The notes below the pieces were generated by a model, which did not search any database, had not been told where the DNA came from, and worked only from the letters and a program-made list of their open reading frames with translations. The translations under genes were made by a program, and so were the position numbers. From Eremophila alpestris peregrina (lineage: Eukaryota; Chordata; Aves; Passeriformes; Alaudidae), in assembly GCA_009792885.1 (NCBI GenBank), contig WMCF01000008.1, positions 21,007,578-21,071,577 on the forward strand: a DNA stretch of 64,000 nucleotides. The letters run 5' to 3'. This document shows, one piece after another, positions 49,992-60,830 of the stretch (its first letter is position 1; the number at the start of each line of letters is the position of its first letter).

Positions 49992-51005
49992 TGTGAGTTG
50001 ACCTTGATTGGTGACCAAGTGCCCACCAAGCTGCTTTATCACTTCCTCTCCATCAACAAGACAGTGGGGGGATAAAAATACAATAAAAAGGGTTTTGGTT
50101 GGGTTCAAGACAAGGAGACTACACAATTACCAACACAAACAAAACAGACTTGACTTGGGGAAAATAATTTAATTTATTGGCAATTAAGTAGAGTAGCATA
50201 ATAAGAACAAATCTAAAAACTCCTTAAACCCACATCTCCCTTTTTCCCAGACACAGTCATTCAGAGTTTTTCTGTATGTCATCTGCCACCTGAGCAGTGC
50301 AGTGAGATGGGGAATGAGAGTGTGGTCAGATCATTATACCTTCTCTCTGACATGCCCTCCTCATACTTTCTCCCTGCTCCAGCTTGGGATTCCTCGCATG
50401 GAATACAGTAATTCATGACTTCCAACAAGGGTCCTTCCCACAGGCTGCCTTTTTTCATGAACTGGTACAGCGTGGGTCTTTTTCATGGGATACAGTCCTT
50501 CAGGAATGGAATGCTCATATGTGGGTACCCCATGGGGTTGCAGGTCCTTACAGAAAACCTGTTTCTGCATGGGCGCCTTTCTCCATGGACCACAGGTCCT
50601 CTCAGTATCCTGCTCCAGCGTGGGCTTCCCCTGATCTGCAGTTTTCTTTCAGGGCTGCTCTGGCATGAAGGCTTACACAGATGGCAGGGTGGATATGTCT
50701 TCCACTGTGGACCTCCATGAGCTGCAGGAGGTCAGCATGTGTCACCGCAGTCTTCACCACAGGCTCAGGTGAGAAACCTTTCTCCAGTTCCTTGAGCGCC
50801 TCCTCCGCACTTCTTCTGTGGCTTTGATGTTGTCAGAGTTGTTTCTCTCGCATATTCTCAGTCTTTTCTGTTCCACAGTGTTGTTTTACCCTTCTTAAAT
50901 GTGTTATCACAGAAGTCCTACCTCTGTCACTGATGTGCTCAGCTTTGGCCAGTGGTAAGTCCATTTTGGAGCCAGCTGGAAATGTCTCTGTCCTGGAATT
51001 TCAGA
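49992..51005 (-). mobile_element. ERV LTR with internal tandem units, antisense
   Basis: On the plus strand it begins TGTGAGTTGACCTTGATTGG, then CAAGTGCCCACCAAGCTGC and ACTTGGGGAAAATAATTTAA. AATAAA lies on the minus strand at 50173-50178, setting the sense as minus. From about 50395 to 50720 it holds about five imperfect units, each with a CATGG..CAG(T/G)TCCTT-like core. The U3 end is truncated near 51005, after CATTTTGGAGCCAGCTGG. It is the same family as the outer LTR at 21983. Confidence 0.78.
50395..50720 (-). repeat. Imperfect tandem units inside the LTR
   Basis: About five units of roughly 55-65 bp share a CATGG...(T/C)(A/G)CAG(T/G)TCCTTC motif, for example GGGATACAGTCCTTCAGG and GGACCACAGGTCCTC. 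They are part of the LTR's U3 and not an independent satellite. Confidence 0.65.
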
Positions 51006-51495
51006 TGCAAAGATCCTTCTTTTCTTTTTTCTTTTTTTTCTAACATTTGAGACATGTCTATTTACAATTGAGCATATTGGTAAAATAGACTAACTATACC
51101 ATAGCATATACTCTGTAAAGCTCAGCATTTAAAGTTTATCAAAAAATACAAAAAGAGAATATACCCCACCAGAGGTTAAATCATGGGTCCATTATTTAGT
51201 CCACAATCAATCCAGTCCAGATTCAAACTAATAGACATAAATGTACTTCTGGAAAAGAACAAAACCTGTACAAATTTATATGACATTTCCCTGAAATACT
51301 TTCCCTGTCATTTTCTGATATTTCAGCTCAGGGACTTTGCTGAGCATTGTGATTTGCCTGATATTTGTGATTTGCCTACTTCGTGACCTTCAGTACAATC
51401 CTCTTTCAGGTACCCAGCCAATCTTCCCTTAACCTACACACAGTTTTATACATACACTGTCCTTTGATACAGGATATGTATATATACAGGATACC
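51006..51495. other. Anonymous DNA
   Basis: No gene. It contains a short tandem duplication, TTGTGATTTGCCT twice, at about 51348-51380. Confidence 0.55.
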
Positions 51496-51919
51496 TGTTA
51501 TGATATGGTTATTGAAATTGTTTGAGAGATACCTCTGCCCAAATGAAGGTGCAAATGAGACCATATGCTGAAGTCAATAGTGTGGATTTTATTTAGCAGT
51601 TAATATGAAGTAGACAGAGACAGATATAAATAGAAAGTGGGTAAGGGAAGAGAGAAAAGGAGTCACAGAGACAGATTAAGTAGAATATATCACCAGTCCA
51701 TGGATCCCCATGGCATCCAGTTGATCCTCTTCTTCTGGTTTTGGTGGTGAGGGTCACACAAAATACAGAGTTCAATGAATACATTTGGGCCAAGTAGGAA
51801 TGCCAAGGTACTTTCCCTGTAGGGGGGAGCAGTTTTACGCTGTTTTTTTGCAACAGATTCTGCCTCTCATGTGAATGTCCCATGTGTATGGGGCCTTCCC
51901 AAGGTGAGGGAGTTTCACA
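51496..51919 (-). mobile_element. ERV LTR, antisense, related to the LTR at 22415
   Basis: The sense strand starts TGTGAAACTCCC at 51919 and ends ATATCATAACA at 51496, so TG...CA termini are present. AATAAA lies on the minus strand at 51588-51593. Its 3' half matches the LTR at 22415 (TCTACTTAATCTGTCTCTGT and GGGCAGAGGTATCTCT). The 5' half is shorter. No flanking duplication is seen, and its left neighbour is not CR1, so it did not simply insert into the adjacent CR1. Confidence 0.65.
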
Positions 51920-52235
51920 ACTAGTGACAGGCCACCAGTCTGATGTCACCCCATTCACTACAACCCTTTGTGCCTGACCTGTGAGCCCATTGCTCATTGT
52001 GTGATGTGTTTATCCAGTTGCATGCTGGACATTTTGTCCAGAAGGATACTATAGACACAGAATCAAAAGCCTTACTGAAATCTAAAAATATTACATCAGC
52101 TGGCTTCCCTTGAATAACTGGGTGGGTTACCTTGTCACAAAAGGAAATTAAGTTTGACAAGAAGAACTTTCCCCTTATGAAGCCATGCTGGCTGTGACCA
52201 GTGACTGCATTGTCCTTGATTTGTTTTTCAGTACC
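51920..52235 (-). mobile_element. CR1 LINE reverse-transcriptase fragment
   Basis: The minus-strand translation carries the reverse-transcriptase core of a CR1-type LINE: HGFIRGKFFLSNLISF, then KPADVIFLDFSKAFDSVS, and, after a frame change, QAQRVVVNGVTSDWWPVTS. The FLDFSKAFD segment includes the first catalytic Asp region (motif A). The YADD motif region and everything downstream are cut away at the junction with the LTR at 51919. Two frames are needed to follow it, so it is dead. Confidence 0.85.
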
Positions 52236-54787
52236 TCTTCTGTAGGGTGATCTTCTTTGTTGTGACTCAGTACCTTACACACTCTTTTTGATGTATCGCT
52301 TTTCAAGACATATTATCAATATTTAGCCTTTTTAAAAAATCAATCACTCCATTACATCCCTATATTCACATTAAAAGAATACTTTGGAAATAGAAAATTT
52401 CTTCACCCTGCTCATTAGAATGTGCTGGAGTAAAATTGGTTGGACTCCCATCTAGCATTTTGTCCCCAAATATCTTCCAGCTCTATGTTGGTCAAGAATG
52501 AGGTCCTTGGTTACTGTTCTTCTAACAGAGGACTTAAATTACATTACTGCAATCTGGCATCCCTAATTAACATTAAATCATCTAAAATTAAAAAAAAACC
52601 CAAACAAATAACTAATGCTGAGTCAAACTATTATGATAAACTTTCCTGTCTTCTCTAAACAATTTTTCATAGACCCATACTAAGTAGTAAGCAAATTAAC
52701 TACAGAACATCAACATCAGAAAGCCACTGCAGAATGAGAATTCATGAAGGCAGCGACAACTTATTAGGAGACAATGCACCACTCATTTCAAAAGTTACTG
52801 AGAAGACTTACTTGATCAAAAAGTTTGATTACTTGGAAAATGGGTAATTTAATTATCTATCTTTGTGAGAAAAGGCATCCTTGTTGACTAGGGACGTAGG
52901 TATTAGCATGTAAGGAATTTTTATTTCACCTAATCTAACAGCCCAACATCAAAGAGACGTTGCCCTATAAATAAGCACTGAAAAGTCACAAACCTAACAA
53001 GCAAACAGGCAAAGATTGAAAGACAAAAGAGGACATGCTGCTGAAAATCTCATTTTCTTGGCATCAATTTTGCTGAAGTATAGCCTTGCTCCACAGTGCT
53101 GAAGGAAAACATTTACCTTTGTAATACTGTTTGAAGTGCATATAATTAACTTTTTGGAAGTTTGAAACAAGGCAAGGTAAGTTATTCTGTCCTGGCCCAA
53201 GAAAGAGCTGTCTTTGTCCTTGTTGCTGCAGTCACTTGTCTATCCCACAACCTGGTAGCCATCTCCTTAGTGAGCAGAAGACTGCTGGCAACTACTTCAA
53301 AGCTGGAAACAGACTGAGCTATTTCTTGATTATTTTTCATGACCAGTCCTCAAAGCTTCTTCCTTGCCCAAACTGTAGCTGAGGGAGCAGTGGTGAATCC
53401 TTTGTGAACCTTGCCTCAACAGATATCTTATCTTCCAAGTCACATCTTCCATTGACCCCAACATGGAGACTATTGAGATGAGTAATATGACTGGCAAAGA
53501 AAGTTTTAGAGGAGGCAAAATAATGTTTCTGTGGAATAGAGCTTGGAAACGTGATGTGTTCAAATGCATAGAAGGTAACCTTACATGGTGGAAAGAGGGA
53601 GCAGGACATTCTCAGGTAAGTAAAATCAATGAGTTTTGGACATATTACAGAATCTTGTACTCAAATAATGTCTAAAGGAGAAGACTGATTTTTTTTTTTT
53701 TTTTGCAAAACATTCACAGAAGGAGAAAAGCAGGAACCTTCTGTGGAATTTGGAAAGTGAAAGTGAGATGGAAGAAATAAAATTGTGAAAGGAAAACCTT
53801 GGTGTATTCCTTTTGGGATCTCTGACAAAAATATCCAGTAGTCTTAACCTTCAGTTTAAGTGGAGTGTTTTACTATTTTTATTGCTGTGTCTTTGTCAGA
53901 ATTATTCTTCATGTGCCTTTATAATCAAAAGGGGTTTTTTTGTAAAACCTCTGATGTTTTAAAGCCAAACAGCCAGCTCTCTATGGATTAAGAACTGATC
54001 AGTAGAATTCACAGTCTGTTCTTGTTCTGTGGAGGGACCCAAGGAGTTGCTTCGAGGTACACATGCATCACACAAATGACAATGCTCCCTCACCATGCAG
54101 TAGCTTCTGATGTAACTGGCACAGCTACGGAACACAGCATTTGGTCCACTTGCAAAGGGAGCAATTTCACACAATCTATGGATGTTGCCAAGGAATACTT
54201 CACTTTCAGAATGCCAACATGAATTTGAAAGTCACCAAGCAAGTACTTATACAGTTCAAAAATTAATTATTTGGATGAAAGATGATAAAATAAGTATATA
54301 AGCAGGCAAATATAATTTCTACATTTAAATCAACTTATGATGACTTTAAAATATTTTTAGAAGCATTTAAGTATAATTAACTTACATCAACTATGGAACA
54401 ATACAGTAAAATACAGATAAAAGCAGAAGTCAAATCATTCTTGTTACATTTGGTAAGGGAAGAAACATAACACGAAAACATTTACCGAGTTTTTCTTTAA
54501 TCTGGGGGGAGTTTGTGAAAAATTGGACAATATTTTTGTGTGTTCATCTTTGCCTGTTGGATTTTCCCTGGAAATAATGCCAGTATCAGCAATCATTTGA
54601 TTTTTCAAAGACCTTTTTTCACTTCAGTATTCATAATGAAAAGTTGCCTAAGGGTGTGATCCATAAAACATAAATAACAAGTTATTTTGTGCAAATGCAG
54701 CATCTATACTTTCTGAATAATGTAAACACTAACTTATGGTAGATTTATTTTAATCTTCTAATATTTTTTAAAGTAGTTTTGTGTTTT

Positions 54788-54808
54788 GGTTTGGGTTGGG
54801 CTTTGGGG
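54788..54808 (+). repeat. G-run cluster, possible weak G-quadruplex
   Basis: GG-TTT-GGG-TT-GGG-CTTT-GGGG has four closely spaced G-runs on the plus strand, one only two bases long, followed by T6. Confidence 0.45.
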
Positions 54809-55039
54809 TTTTTTGCAAGAATATTTGGTAACTGTTTAATTCTGAGACAGAACAAGATAAAATAGTGTTTTGGGAGATAAAGATTAAAAAATATAGATGA
54901 CATTTTAAACAAAATATTACATGCTAATTATGGACGTTGATTATAGACTGTGCATGATACGAAGGACAAATATTGAATACTAAAGGCAGTAACGAAGGGG
55001 TTAAAGCCTAACCTTTGTCATATCTCTGCTTTTTTATTT

Positions 55040-55160
55040 CTTTCCTTGTATTGTTTTCCAATTGGTGCATCTGTCTAATTGCAAACAGCTGCTGGCAGAT
55101 AACAGCTTTAGCTGTACTTTAGCAATGTAATGGCAAATGCTGATATCTTTTACTTCAATA
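55040..55160. promoter_or_regulatory. Candidate conserved regulatory block
   Basis: Within about 120 bp lie CCAATTGG, CTAATTG (homeodomain-like), CAGCTG (E-box), CAGATAA (GATA-like) and AGCTTTAGCT, in otherwise repeat-free DNA. Motif density alone is weak evidence. No conservation data are available from one sequence. Confidence 0.2.
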
Positions 55161-56227
55161 ATCAACATATCCTCATTCAAGTAAACTTTCAGTGGGTCTG
55201 ACGTTTGATCTGTTTTAAGAAGTCCTAATGTAATCCAGGACAACCAAAATTGTGATTTAAAAGTTTCACAATATTTAAGGAATGATTTGTGTCAGTCTCA
55301 TTCTCTTTTTCATATACTGCAATATCTGAAAATCATTCCTATATTAAGCACTGACAATATGCTTGCAGTCCTGGTATACTTAATATTTCAGTCACTCTGA
55401 ATGCGTGAAGCAAGTATCTAAAAATGTTTTATACTCCAGAATGGCCACATACTATATTGCAATTGAATTACCTTCATAACTGTGGTAACGCCTCTTACCG
55501 GTTTAAAGTTATTTAAGATTATCACCTCCTACCTTTTCTTATAAAGAAGAAACCTTCTCTCAATAAACCAAATGGGATCTTTGAGTGTAAACCATCTATC
55601 CTCTTATTACTGATACAATAATGAATGCATTTATCTTACACATTATTATAAAGTATTGCTAAATAAGGTGACTGGTTACACAGGAGGTCAAAGTTCAAAC
55701 ATGAAAGCACACATCAATTCCATTAATTTATTGGGAAAATTAATTTCACAATCCTTCCTCTGAATTACCTTAAGAGTGCTGTTTCATTTAAAAATATCCA
55801 AAGATACTTTGCTGTCTTGCAGGTCACATTTACAATCTGATGGTCTTAGCAATGCTAAGGTAGACTAAATCTCCAGAGGAATGGGTTGCGTGACAGACAG
55901 GCCAATATAAAAATGAGGTTGCTGTACAAATTTTGCTTTACAGCACAAGTTTGATAAAATAGAACTCAAAGTTGAGCAGATTGGAAATGACCATCTGGGC
56001 CATTTACAGGCATCAACAAACTGTGAAAGAAACAAACTACTATTCAGGCTGCATTTCTTGACCTGAGTAGGGAAAGAGAAAATTAACTTTATATTGAAAG
56101 TTCAGCATCTGAATATTCAGCTGGAGTAGGGATGGATAGAAAAAGAAAGGATCTATCATTTTTACAGGAGTCAGGCAATCATAGCAATTTCTTTCTTGAA
56201 TTCATGTTTATGTATTGACTGACTGTG

Positions 56228-56445
56228 TGTTGTGGTTTAACCTGGCAAGTAGCTTAACACCACACAGCTGTTTGCTCACTCTCCCCCCAACAGGATAGGG
56301 AAAAGAACTGAAAAAAAGTACTCATAGACTGAGATGAAGAGAGTTTAACAGCAGAGCAAAGAAAGGGAAATACAAATCCAAAACACAATACTGTACCACC
56401 TACTAGGTAAAAAAAATTAACTCTACCCCAGCTGAAATCAGGATT
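56228..56445 (-). mobile_element. Miniature ERVL-type LTR lacking its core
   Basis: On the plus strand it starts TGTTGTGGTTTAACCTGGCA and ends AACTCTACCCCAGCTGAAATCAGG-type sequence, so both ends of the family at 20797 are present in reverse. The roughly 400-bp middle, including the TATA region, is missing. The polyadenylation-side segment (AGACTGAGATGAAGAGAG) joins directly to the U3-start segment (ACAAATCCAAAACACA). The flanks CTGTG (56223-56227) and CTGGG (56446-56450) fit a 5-bp target duplication with one mismatch, so the 218-bp unit may have moved as such or been deleted after insertion. Confidence 0.7.
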
Positions 56446-59400
56446 CTGGGTTTATATATAATACTCAGGATGAGAAAGGTAACCATCAAAAAAACCCACA
56501 CTTACTTGAGGTAGAATCTATGTCCAGAATGAAATGTATTATCACTGCTTTTTCAAAGTCCTGTTTTTAGAATTTTATAGTGTTTTTATCATAAATTCTG
56601 TTCATTTGTTTGGTCCAGAAATTATGAGACAGAAAATACCAAGCATTTTCCCCCAGTGGATGTATGCAGAATACATTAAGTTTTGCACTGTGGTTCTGAA
56701 CTTACTGCTGCAATCTTTTTCCTAATAACATTGGCAAAAACCTAGTTTGGAACTGTGGTTTCGATATGTCCTCAATTCTTATAAAAGCTGTGTAGGAAAG
56801 CTAAAAATAACTCTGAAGACAGGAATGAAAAATGTCAATTCAAGAAATAGGGTAACAAGACTTTTATTAGCTAGCTCAAGCACAGACTAGAAAAAGCACA
56901 AAAGACAGTACATTCCACAAGTAATGTACCTTTAGATTGTGTCAAAACATACTCTGTGCTCAAGAAGTATGCCTTGATTTGCTTACCACGCTACCTTCAT
57001 CTTGTCATCAATGCTGATGCTGTAATCCATGTTACATGTTTTATAAAGAAATAACCCTTGTGCCAGGGTGAAACTGGGAAGGTAATAAAGAGCATTTCTG
57101 CGCTGGATATATTCTTTCTGGTATTCACAGTTGCACAGATACACAGTCCAGGATTGTTGTGAATTCCTGGGTCGCATTCAGAGTTGCCAAGCTGCTCACA
57201 TCTGCCTATGTTTATGTGTAATAGCTTTCCTGAACAATATCATCTAGGTAAGGAAATGGGGGCAAGCAGGGGGTTCACAGTCAACAGCTTTGCTGATAAA
57301 CACAGCAGGTGTATATTTAATATAATTTTTGTAGCCCAGACAGCTGACCTCCTTTTTTTAAGTGGAACACATAACATAGATTCAAAAGGCAGCACCATCT
57401 TCCAGTGCAATAAAACTATTAATATTTTCAGAGATTCTGGAGGAATAAAAATCTTCAACTGAAATATGTCTTTTTGTCCCTTTCAAATCTAGAGTTCATA
57501 CCCTTTTTGTTGTCCACCATGTCATCATGTGTTGAATTCACCATTTCCTGTTTATTAGTGTGCTCATTGAGTATGGTCTTATCATCTCAATTTGACATCT
57601 ACTCTCCTAGAAGCCAGTTCTGTAATTTATTCCTAGTTTATTCCTTGCTCAAGAAGCATTCATCTTTGAAAAATATCTGAAGTAATTTTCTACTTCACAG
57701 TCAACTATAGCTACAGCATATATTCAATGATACAACATATATACAGTGCTTTAGCAAAAACACCATCAAGACATTTTTATTAATATATATTCAAGTAGAA
57801 AAACAAATAATTTGGTTTTTCTTTTGCCTTAAATGAAGGCATTGTACTCTGTCTAGCAGAGTTTTTATACTTCTTTGTGCACACTACAAATAAATCATTC
57901 AATATGTGGTAGAAGACAGCTGGATGTGTTTAGTAAGATATTCAAATTTAAGTTTAACCTTCAGTATGGTATAGAAAATTAATTAGACTTTTTCCCTTCT
58001 TTCAGAAGCTTTGGGGGTTTTTTGTAAATTGGCTGAGTTTGTCAAACTGAGTGGAAAAGTATTGTATAGACAAAGATTTGATGTCTTTCTCAAAAGTAAA
58101 CTTCACCATGTAATTTTTGGCTAAACAGTAGAGAATGTCTGGAGATTCAGGTCAGACTGTCAGTCTGTCCTTTTTGAAGAGATATCCTCCATTTCATCAC
58201 CTAGGGAATTCTAATCCAGCTATTTCTTGAAAGACCATTTCTTAGTGTAGCTGACTTTTGCAAAGGCTGATCAATACGTAACTCTGCAGCCGGTAAGATT
58301 CAGGCAGCATATGAAAAGTTCAGAGTAGTCTTTTACTGGTGAGAAATCAGTGAAATGAAAATAGGCTAAATATTACTTCTCTTTGAACTGTATTTAGAGC
58401 AGTAATTTGTTTGGTTTAGGTTGGTTTTGGGTTTTTTTGCACAGCTTTAAAACAGAACTTTCTATTGTCTTGTTTTTCACATTTCTCCAGAAGACTGTAT
58501 TTAGGTCCTTTTTGTTTTAAGCTAAGTCTCTGGAACAGCAACTTTTACAATTATACTTTTCCATTAATTACAGCAGCGCTGCTTCTGCCCAGTCCTTGCA
58601 AATATTGCATTAGTATTTTAAAGTTTATTAGGAGGTATTAGAAAGGGTTTTTGGAGGTCCATGACATGTGGTATTACATAAGATGTATGTGAAATCTCTA
58701 TTGCTTAAGGATTCTAGTTTTATCAATCTCTTCCAATCTTCATTTCTGAGAAGTAGTATTTTCTTTCACAGTCTATGTATAAGTCTCAGAGCACTACCAT
58801 ATAAACCAAAATTATGCATGATCAAATGACAGAAAGCATCACTGAATAGTTTCATGGGTAAAAAAAAACTGTGTTCAGAGACACCTATTTGCATTTCTCA
58901 CTTAGATGGAAATATAGATTCTTAGCCAAATGTAGTTATGTCAGTATAGACTTCCAAAAACAAATTATTGAATTTTATAAAGGATTGAGTAAATAAAATA
59001 ATAATAAATAGGGAATTATTTTTTATTATTTATTTTCTGTTCTCAGCAGTTAACTGATTTACCAGCTTTATTTCTGCTACGACTCAACAATTAAAAGTAT
59101 AGAGGCGAGAAAGTAAGTTTCCCTGTTTTAAGTATTTTCTGCTTCTCTTCCAATTTATCAATGTTGTGATTAAAATTCTTCCTCTGAATGCCTTGATATG
59201 CTTGGAAATCACTGCTTTGAAAAAAGATGTGTTAACAGGACTATTCACTATGTATTATACGTAATTTTGTCTGTGCTATTCATATGGCCCCATTTCAAAT
59301 GCTTCATTATTCCAAAGGGGAAAACCTAAAAAAAATTATAAAATTTAATTTAGTGTAGAATTCAGTTCTTTGATGAGAATTATACCTAGTACTGATCTCA

Positions 59401-60084
59401 TTGCTTTCCCAGTAGTACAGGGAGGATTCGCTAGCATTAAAATTACTGAACTGAAACTTGGAAGTATAAATACTTTCTAAAAGATTTCAGAAAAACAAAC
59501 GTAACTACAAAATTCAAAATAAAAAAATAAAAATTCTGTAACATTATGAATATCATAATAACTTCCAACACATCTCTCTTCCCGAAAAGAGATACCAGTG
59601 AAAAATTTTACTCTACTAAACACATCTGTCAAAATGGAGGCTTTGAGAAGCTGACAATTTATAACTTGTTTGTACAAATGTGGAGTCATTACTGCTGCAT
59701 ACACTTAGATTCAGATCTCTTCTATACTATCACTGAAAATCTGGGGTTTTTTTATCATCAGATCAGCAAATTTCAAAAGCTGATCATTTCGGAAAGTAGA
59801 AAGCAGCACTTCAAAAAGAGCAGACACAAAGATGTTGTCAGGCTTTAGGAATGTAAGTGCATCAGCCAATATAATTAAATTTGATGATCATCTTGGTAAC
59901 ACCCTCCTGAGAAACTCTCTAGCATGGTATAATTTCATTCTTTCGTCTGTCAGGTATGACTGCAGCCTGACAGCTTAGCTAGATTAGTACATTTGTGACC
60001 AAAAATAGCCCACAGTAGCTGTCAGTCTTATTCCTTGTGAAATTCAATATAACAAAACCATTAATGCCAAGTTTAGAATGATAA
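56446..60084. other. Anonymous AT-rich DNA
   Basis: No gene or repeat recognised. GGGGTTTTTT words occur at 58014 and 59743, and an inverted pair of TGTCAG-type sites at 59947-59973. Confidence 0.5.
59947..59973. promoter_or_regulatory. Inverted CTGTCAGG sites
   Basis: CTGTCAGG (59947-59954) and CCTGACAG (59966-59973) are a perfect 8-bp inverted repeat with 11 bp between. CTGTCA is the known MEIS/TGIF-type core, so paired binding is possible; a chance hairpin is the alternative. Confidence 0.25.
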
Positions 60085-60830
60085 AATCATAGAATGGCTT
60101 GGCTTGGAAGAGACCTTACAGATCATCTGATTCCGAAAGGATCATCATCGAAAGGAACACCTTCCACTAGAGCAGGTTGCATGGAATTCCGTCCAACCTG
60201 GTCTTGAACACTTTCTGAGATGGGGCATTCAAAATTTCTCTGGGTAACATCTTCCAATGCTCACTATGCACACAGTAAAGAATTCCTTTCTAATGTCTAA
60301 TATAAACCTAATCTCTTTAAGTTTGAATTCATTCCCCCTTGTCCTGTCACTACATGCTCTTACAAAAAGTCTGGCTCCATCCTTCCTGTAGGCTCCTATC
60401 CGATACTGGAAGGCCACAAATAGGTCACCCCAAAGCCTTCTTTCTTCCAGGCAGAACAATCCCAGTTCTCCCAGCCTTTTCCCACTGGAGAGGTACTTGA
60501 ACTCTAAGCATTGTAGTGGCCTCTCCTGGACTCAGTCCAACAGGTTGAAGTCCTTTCTCGGATGGGGTCCTAGAGATGGATGCAGCACTCCAGGTGGGGT
60601 CTTACCAGAGTGAAGCAGTGGGGCAGAATCCCCATCCCTAACCACCTGTGACACCACTTGTCCCTGACATCCATCTCGATCACTGGATGTGACTGTCCAA
60701 CAAATTTCTTATCCATCTAACACTCCACCTATCAAATCCGTTTCTCTCCAGTTTAGAGAGAAGAATGTCATGGAGGATCATGTCAAAAGCTTTACAAAGA
60801 CACAGATAAAAGACAACTGTAGCCCTGAAT
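60085..60830 (-). mobile_element. CR1 LINE, antisense, with internal deletion
   Basis: It runs from the 3' terminus (AATCATAGAATGGCTTGG) through the C-terminal ORF2 region, still open over 60229-60459 on the minus strand with GLFCLEERRLWGDL-type and ACSDRTRGNEFKLKEIRF segments. At about 60660-60710 it jumps to reverse-transcriptase core sequence, CKAFDMILHDILLSKLERNG followed by WSVRWIRNLLDSHIQ. In an intact CR1 these parts are separated by the region with the second catalytic motif and the thumb, so a segment of ORF2 is deleted. Dead element. Confidence 0.88.

Larger units (their letters stand above)
52236..56227. other. Anonymous AT-rich DNA with a possible conserved block
   Basis: No gene or repeat recognised in about 4 kb. 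A poly(T) run lies near 53690-53704 and a G-rich stretch at 54788-54808. The region 55040-55160 has the motif density of a regulatory element and is listed separately. Confidence 0.5.

Noticed and set aside
50384..50720. Overlapping plus-strand frames of 94-101 codons
   Set aside because: They translate the tandem units of an antisense LTR; no independent coding evidence.
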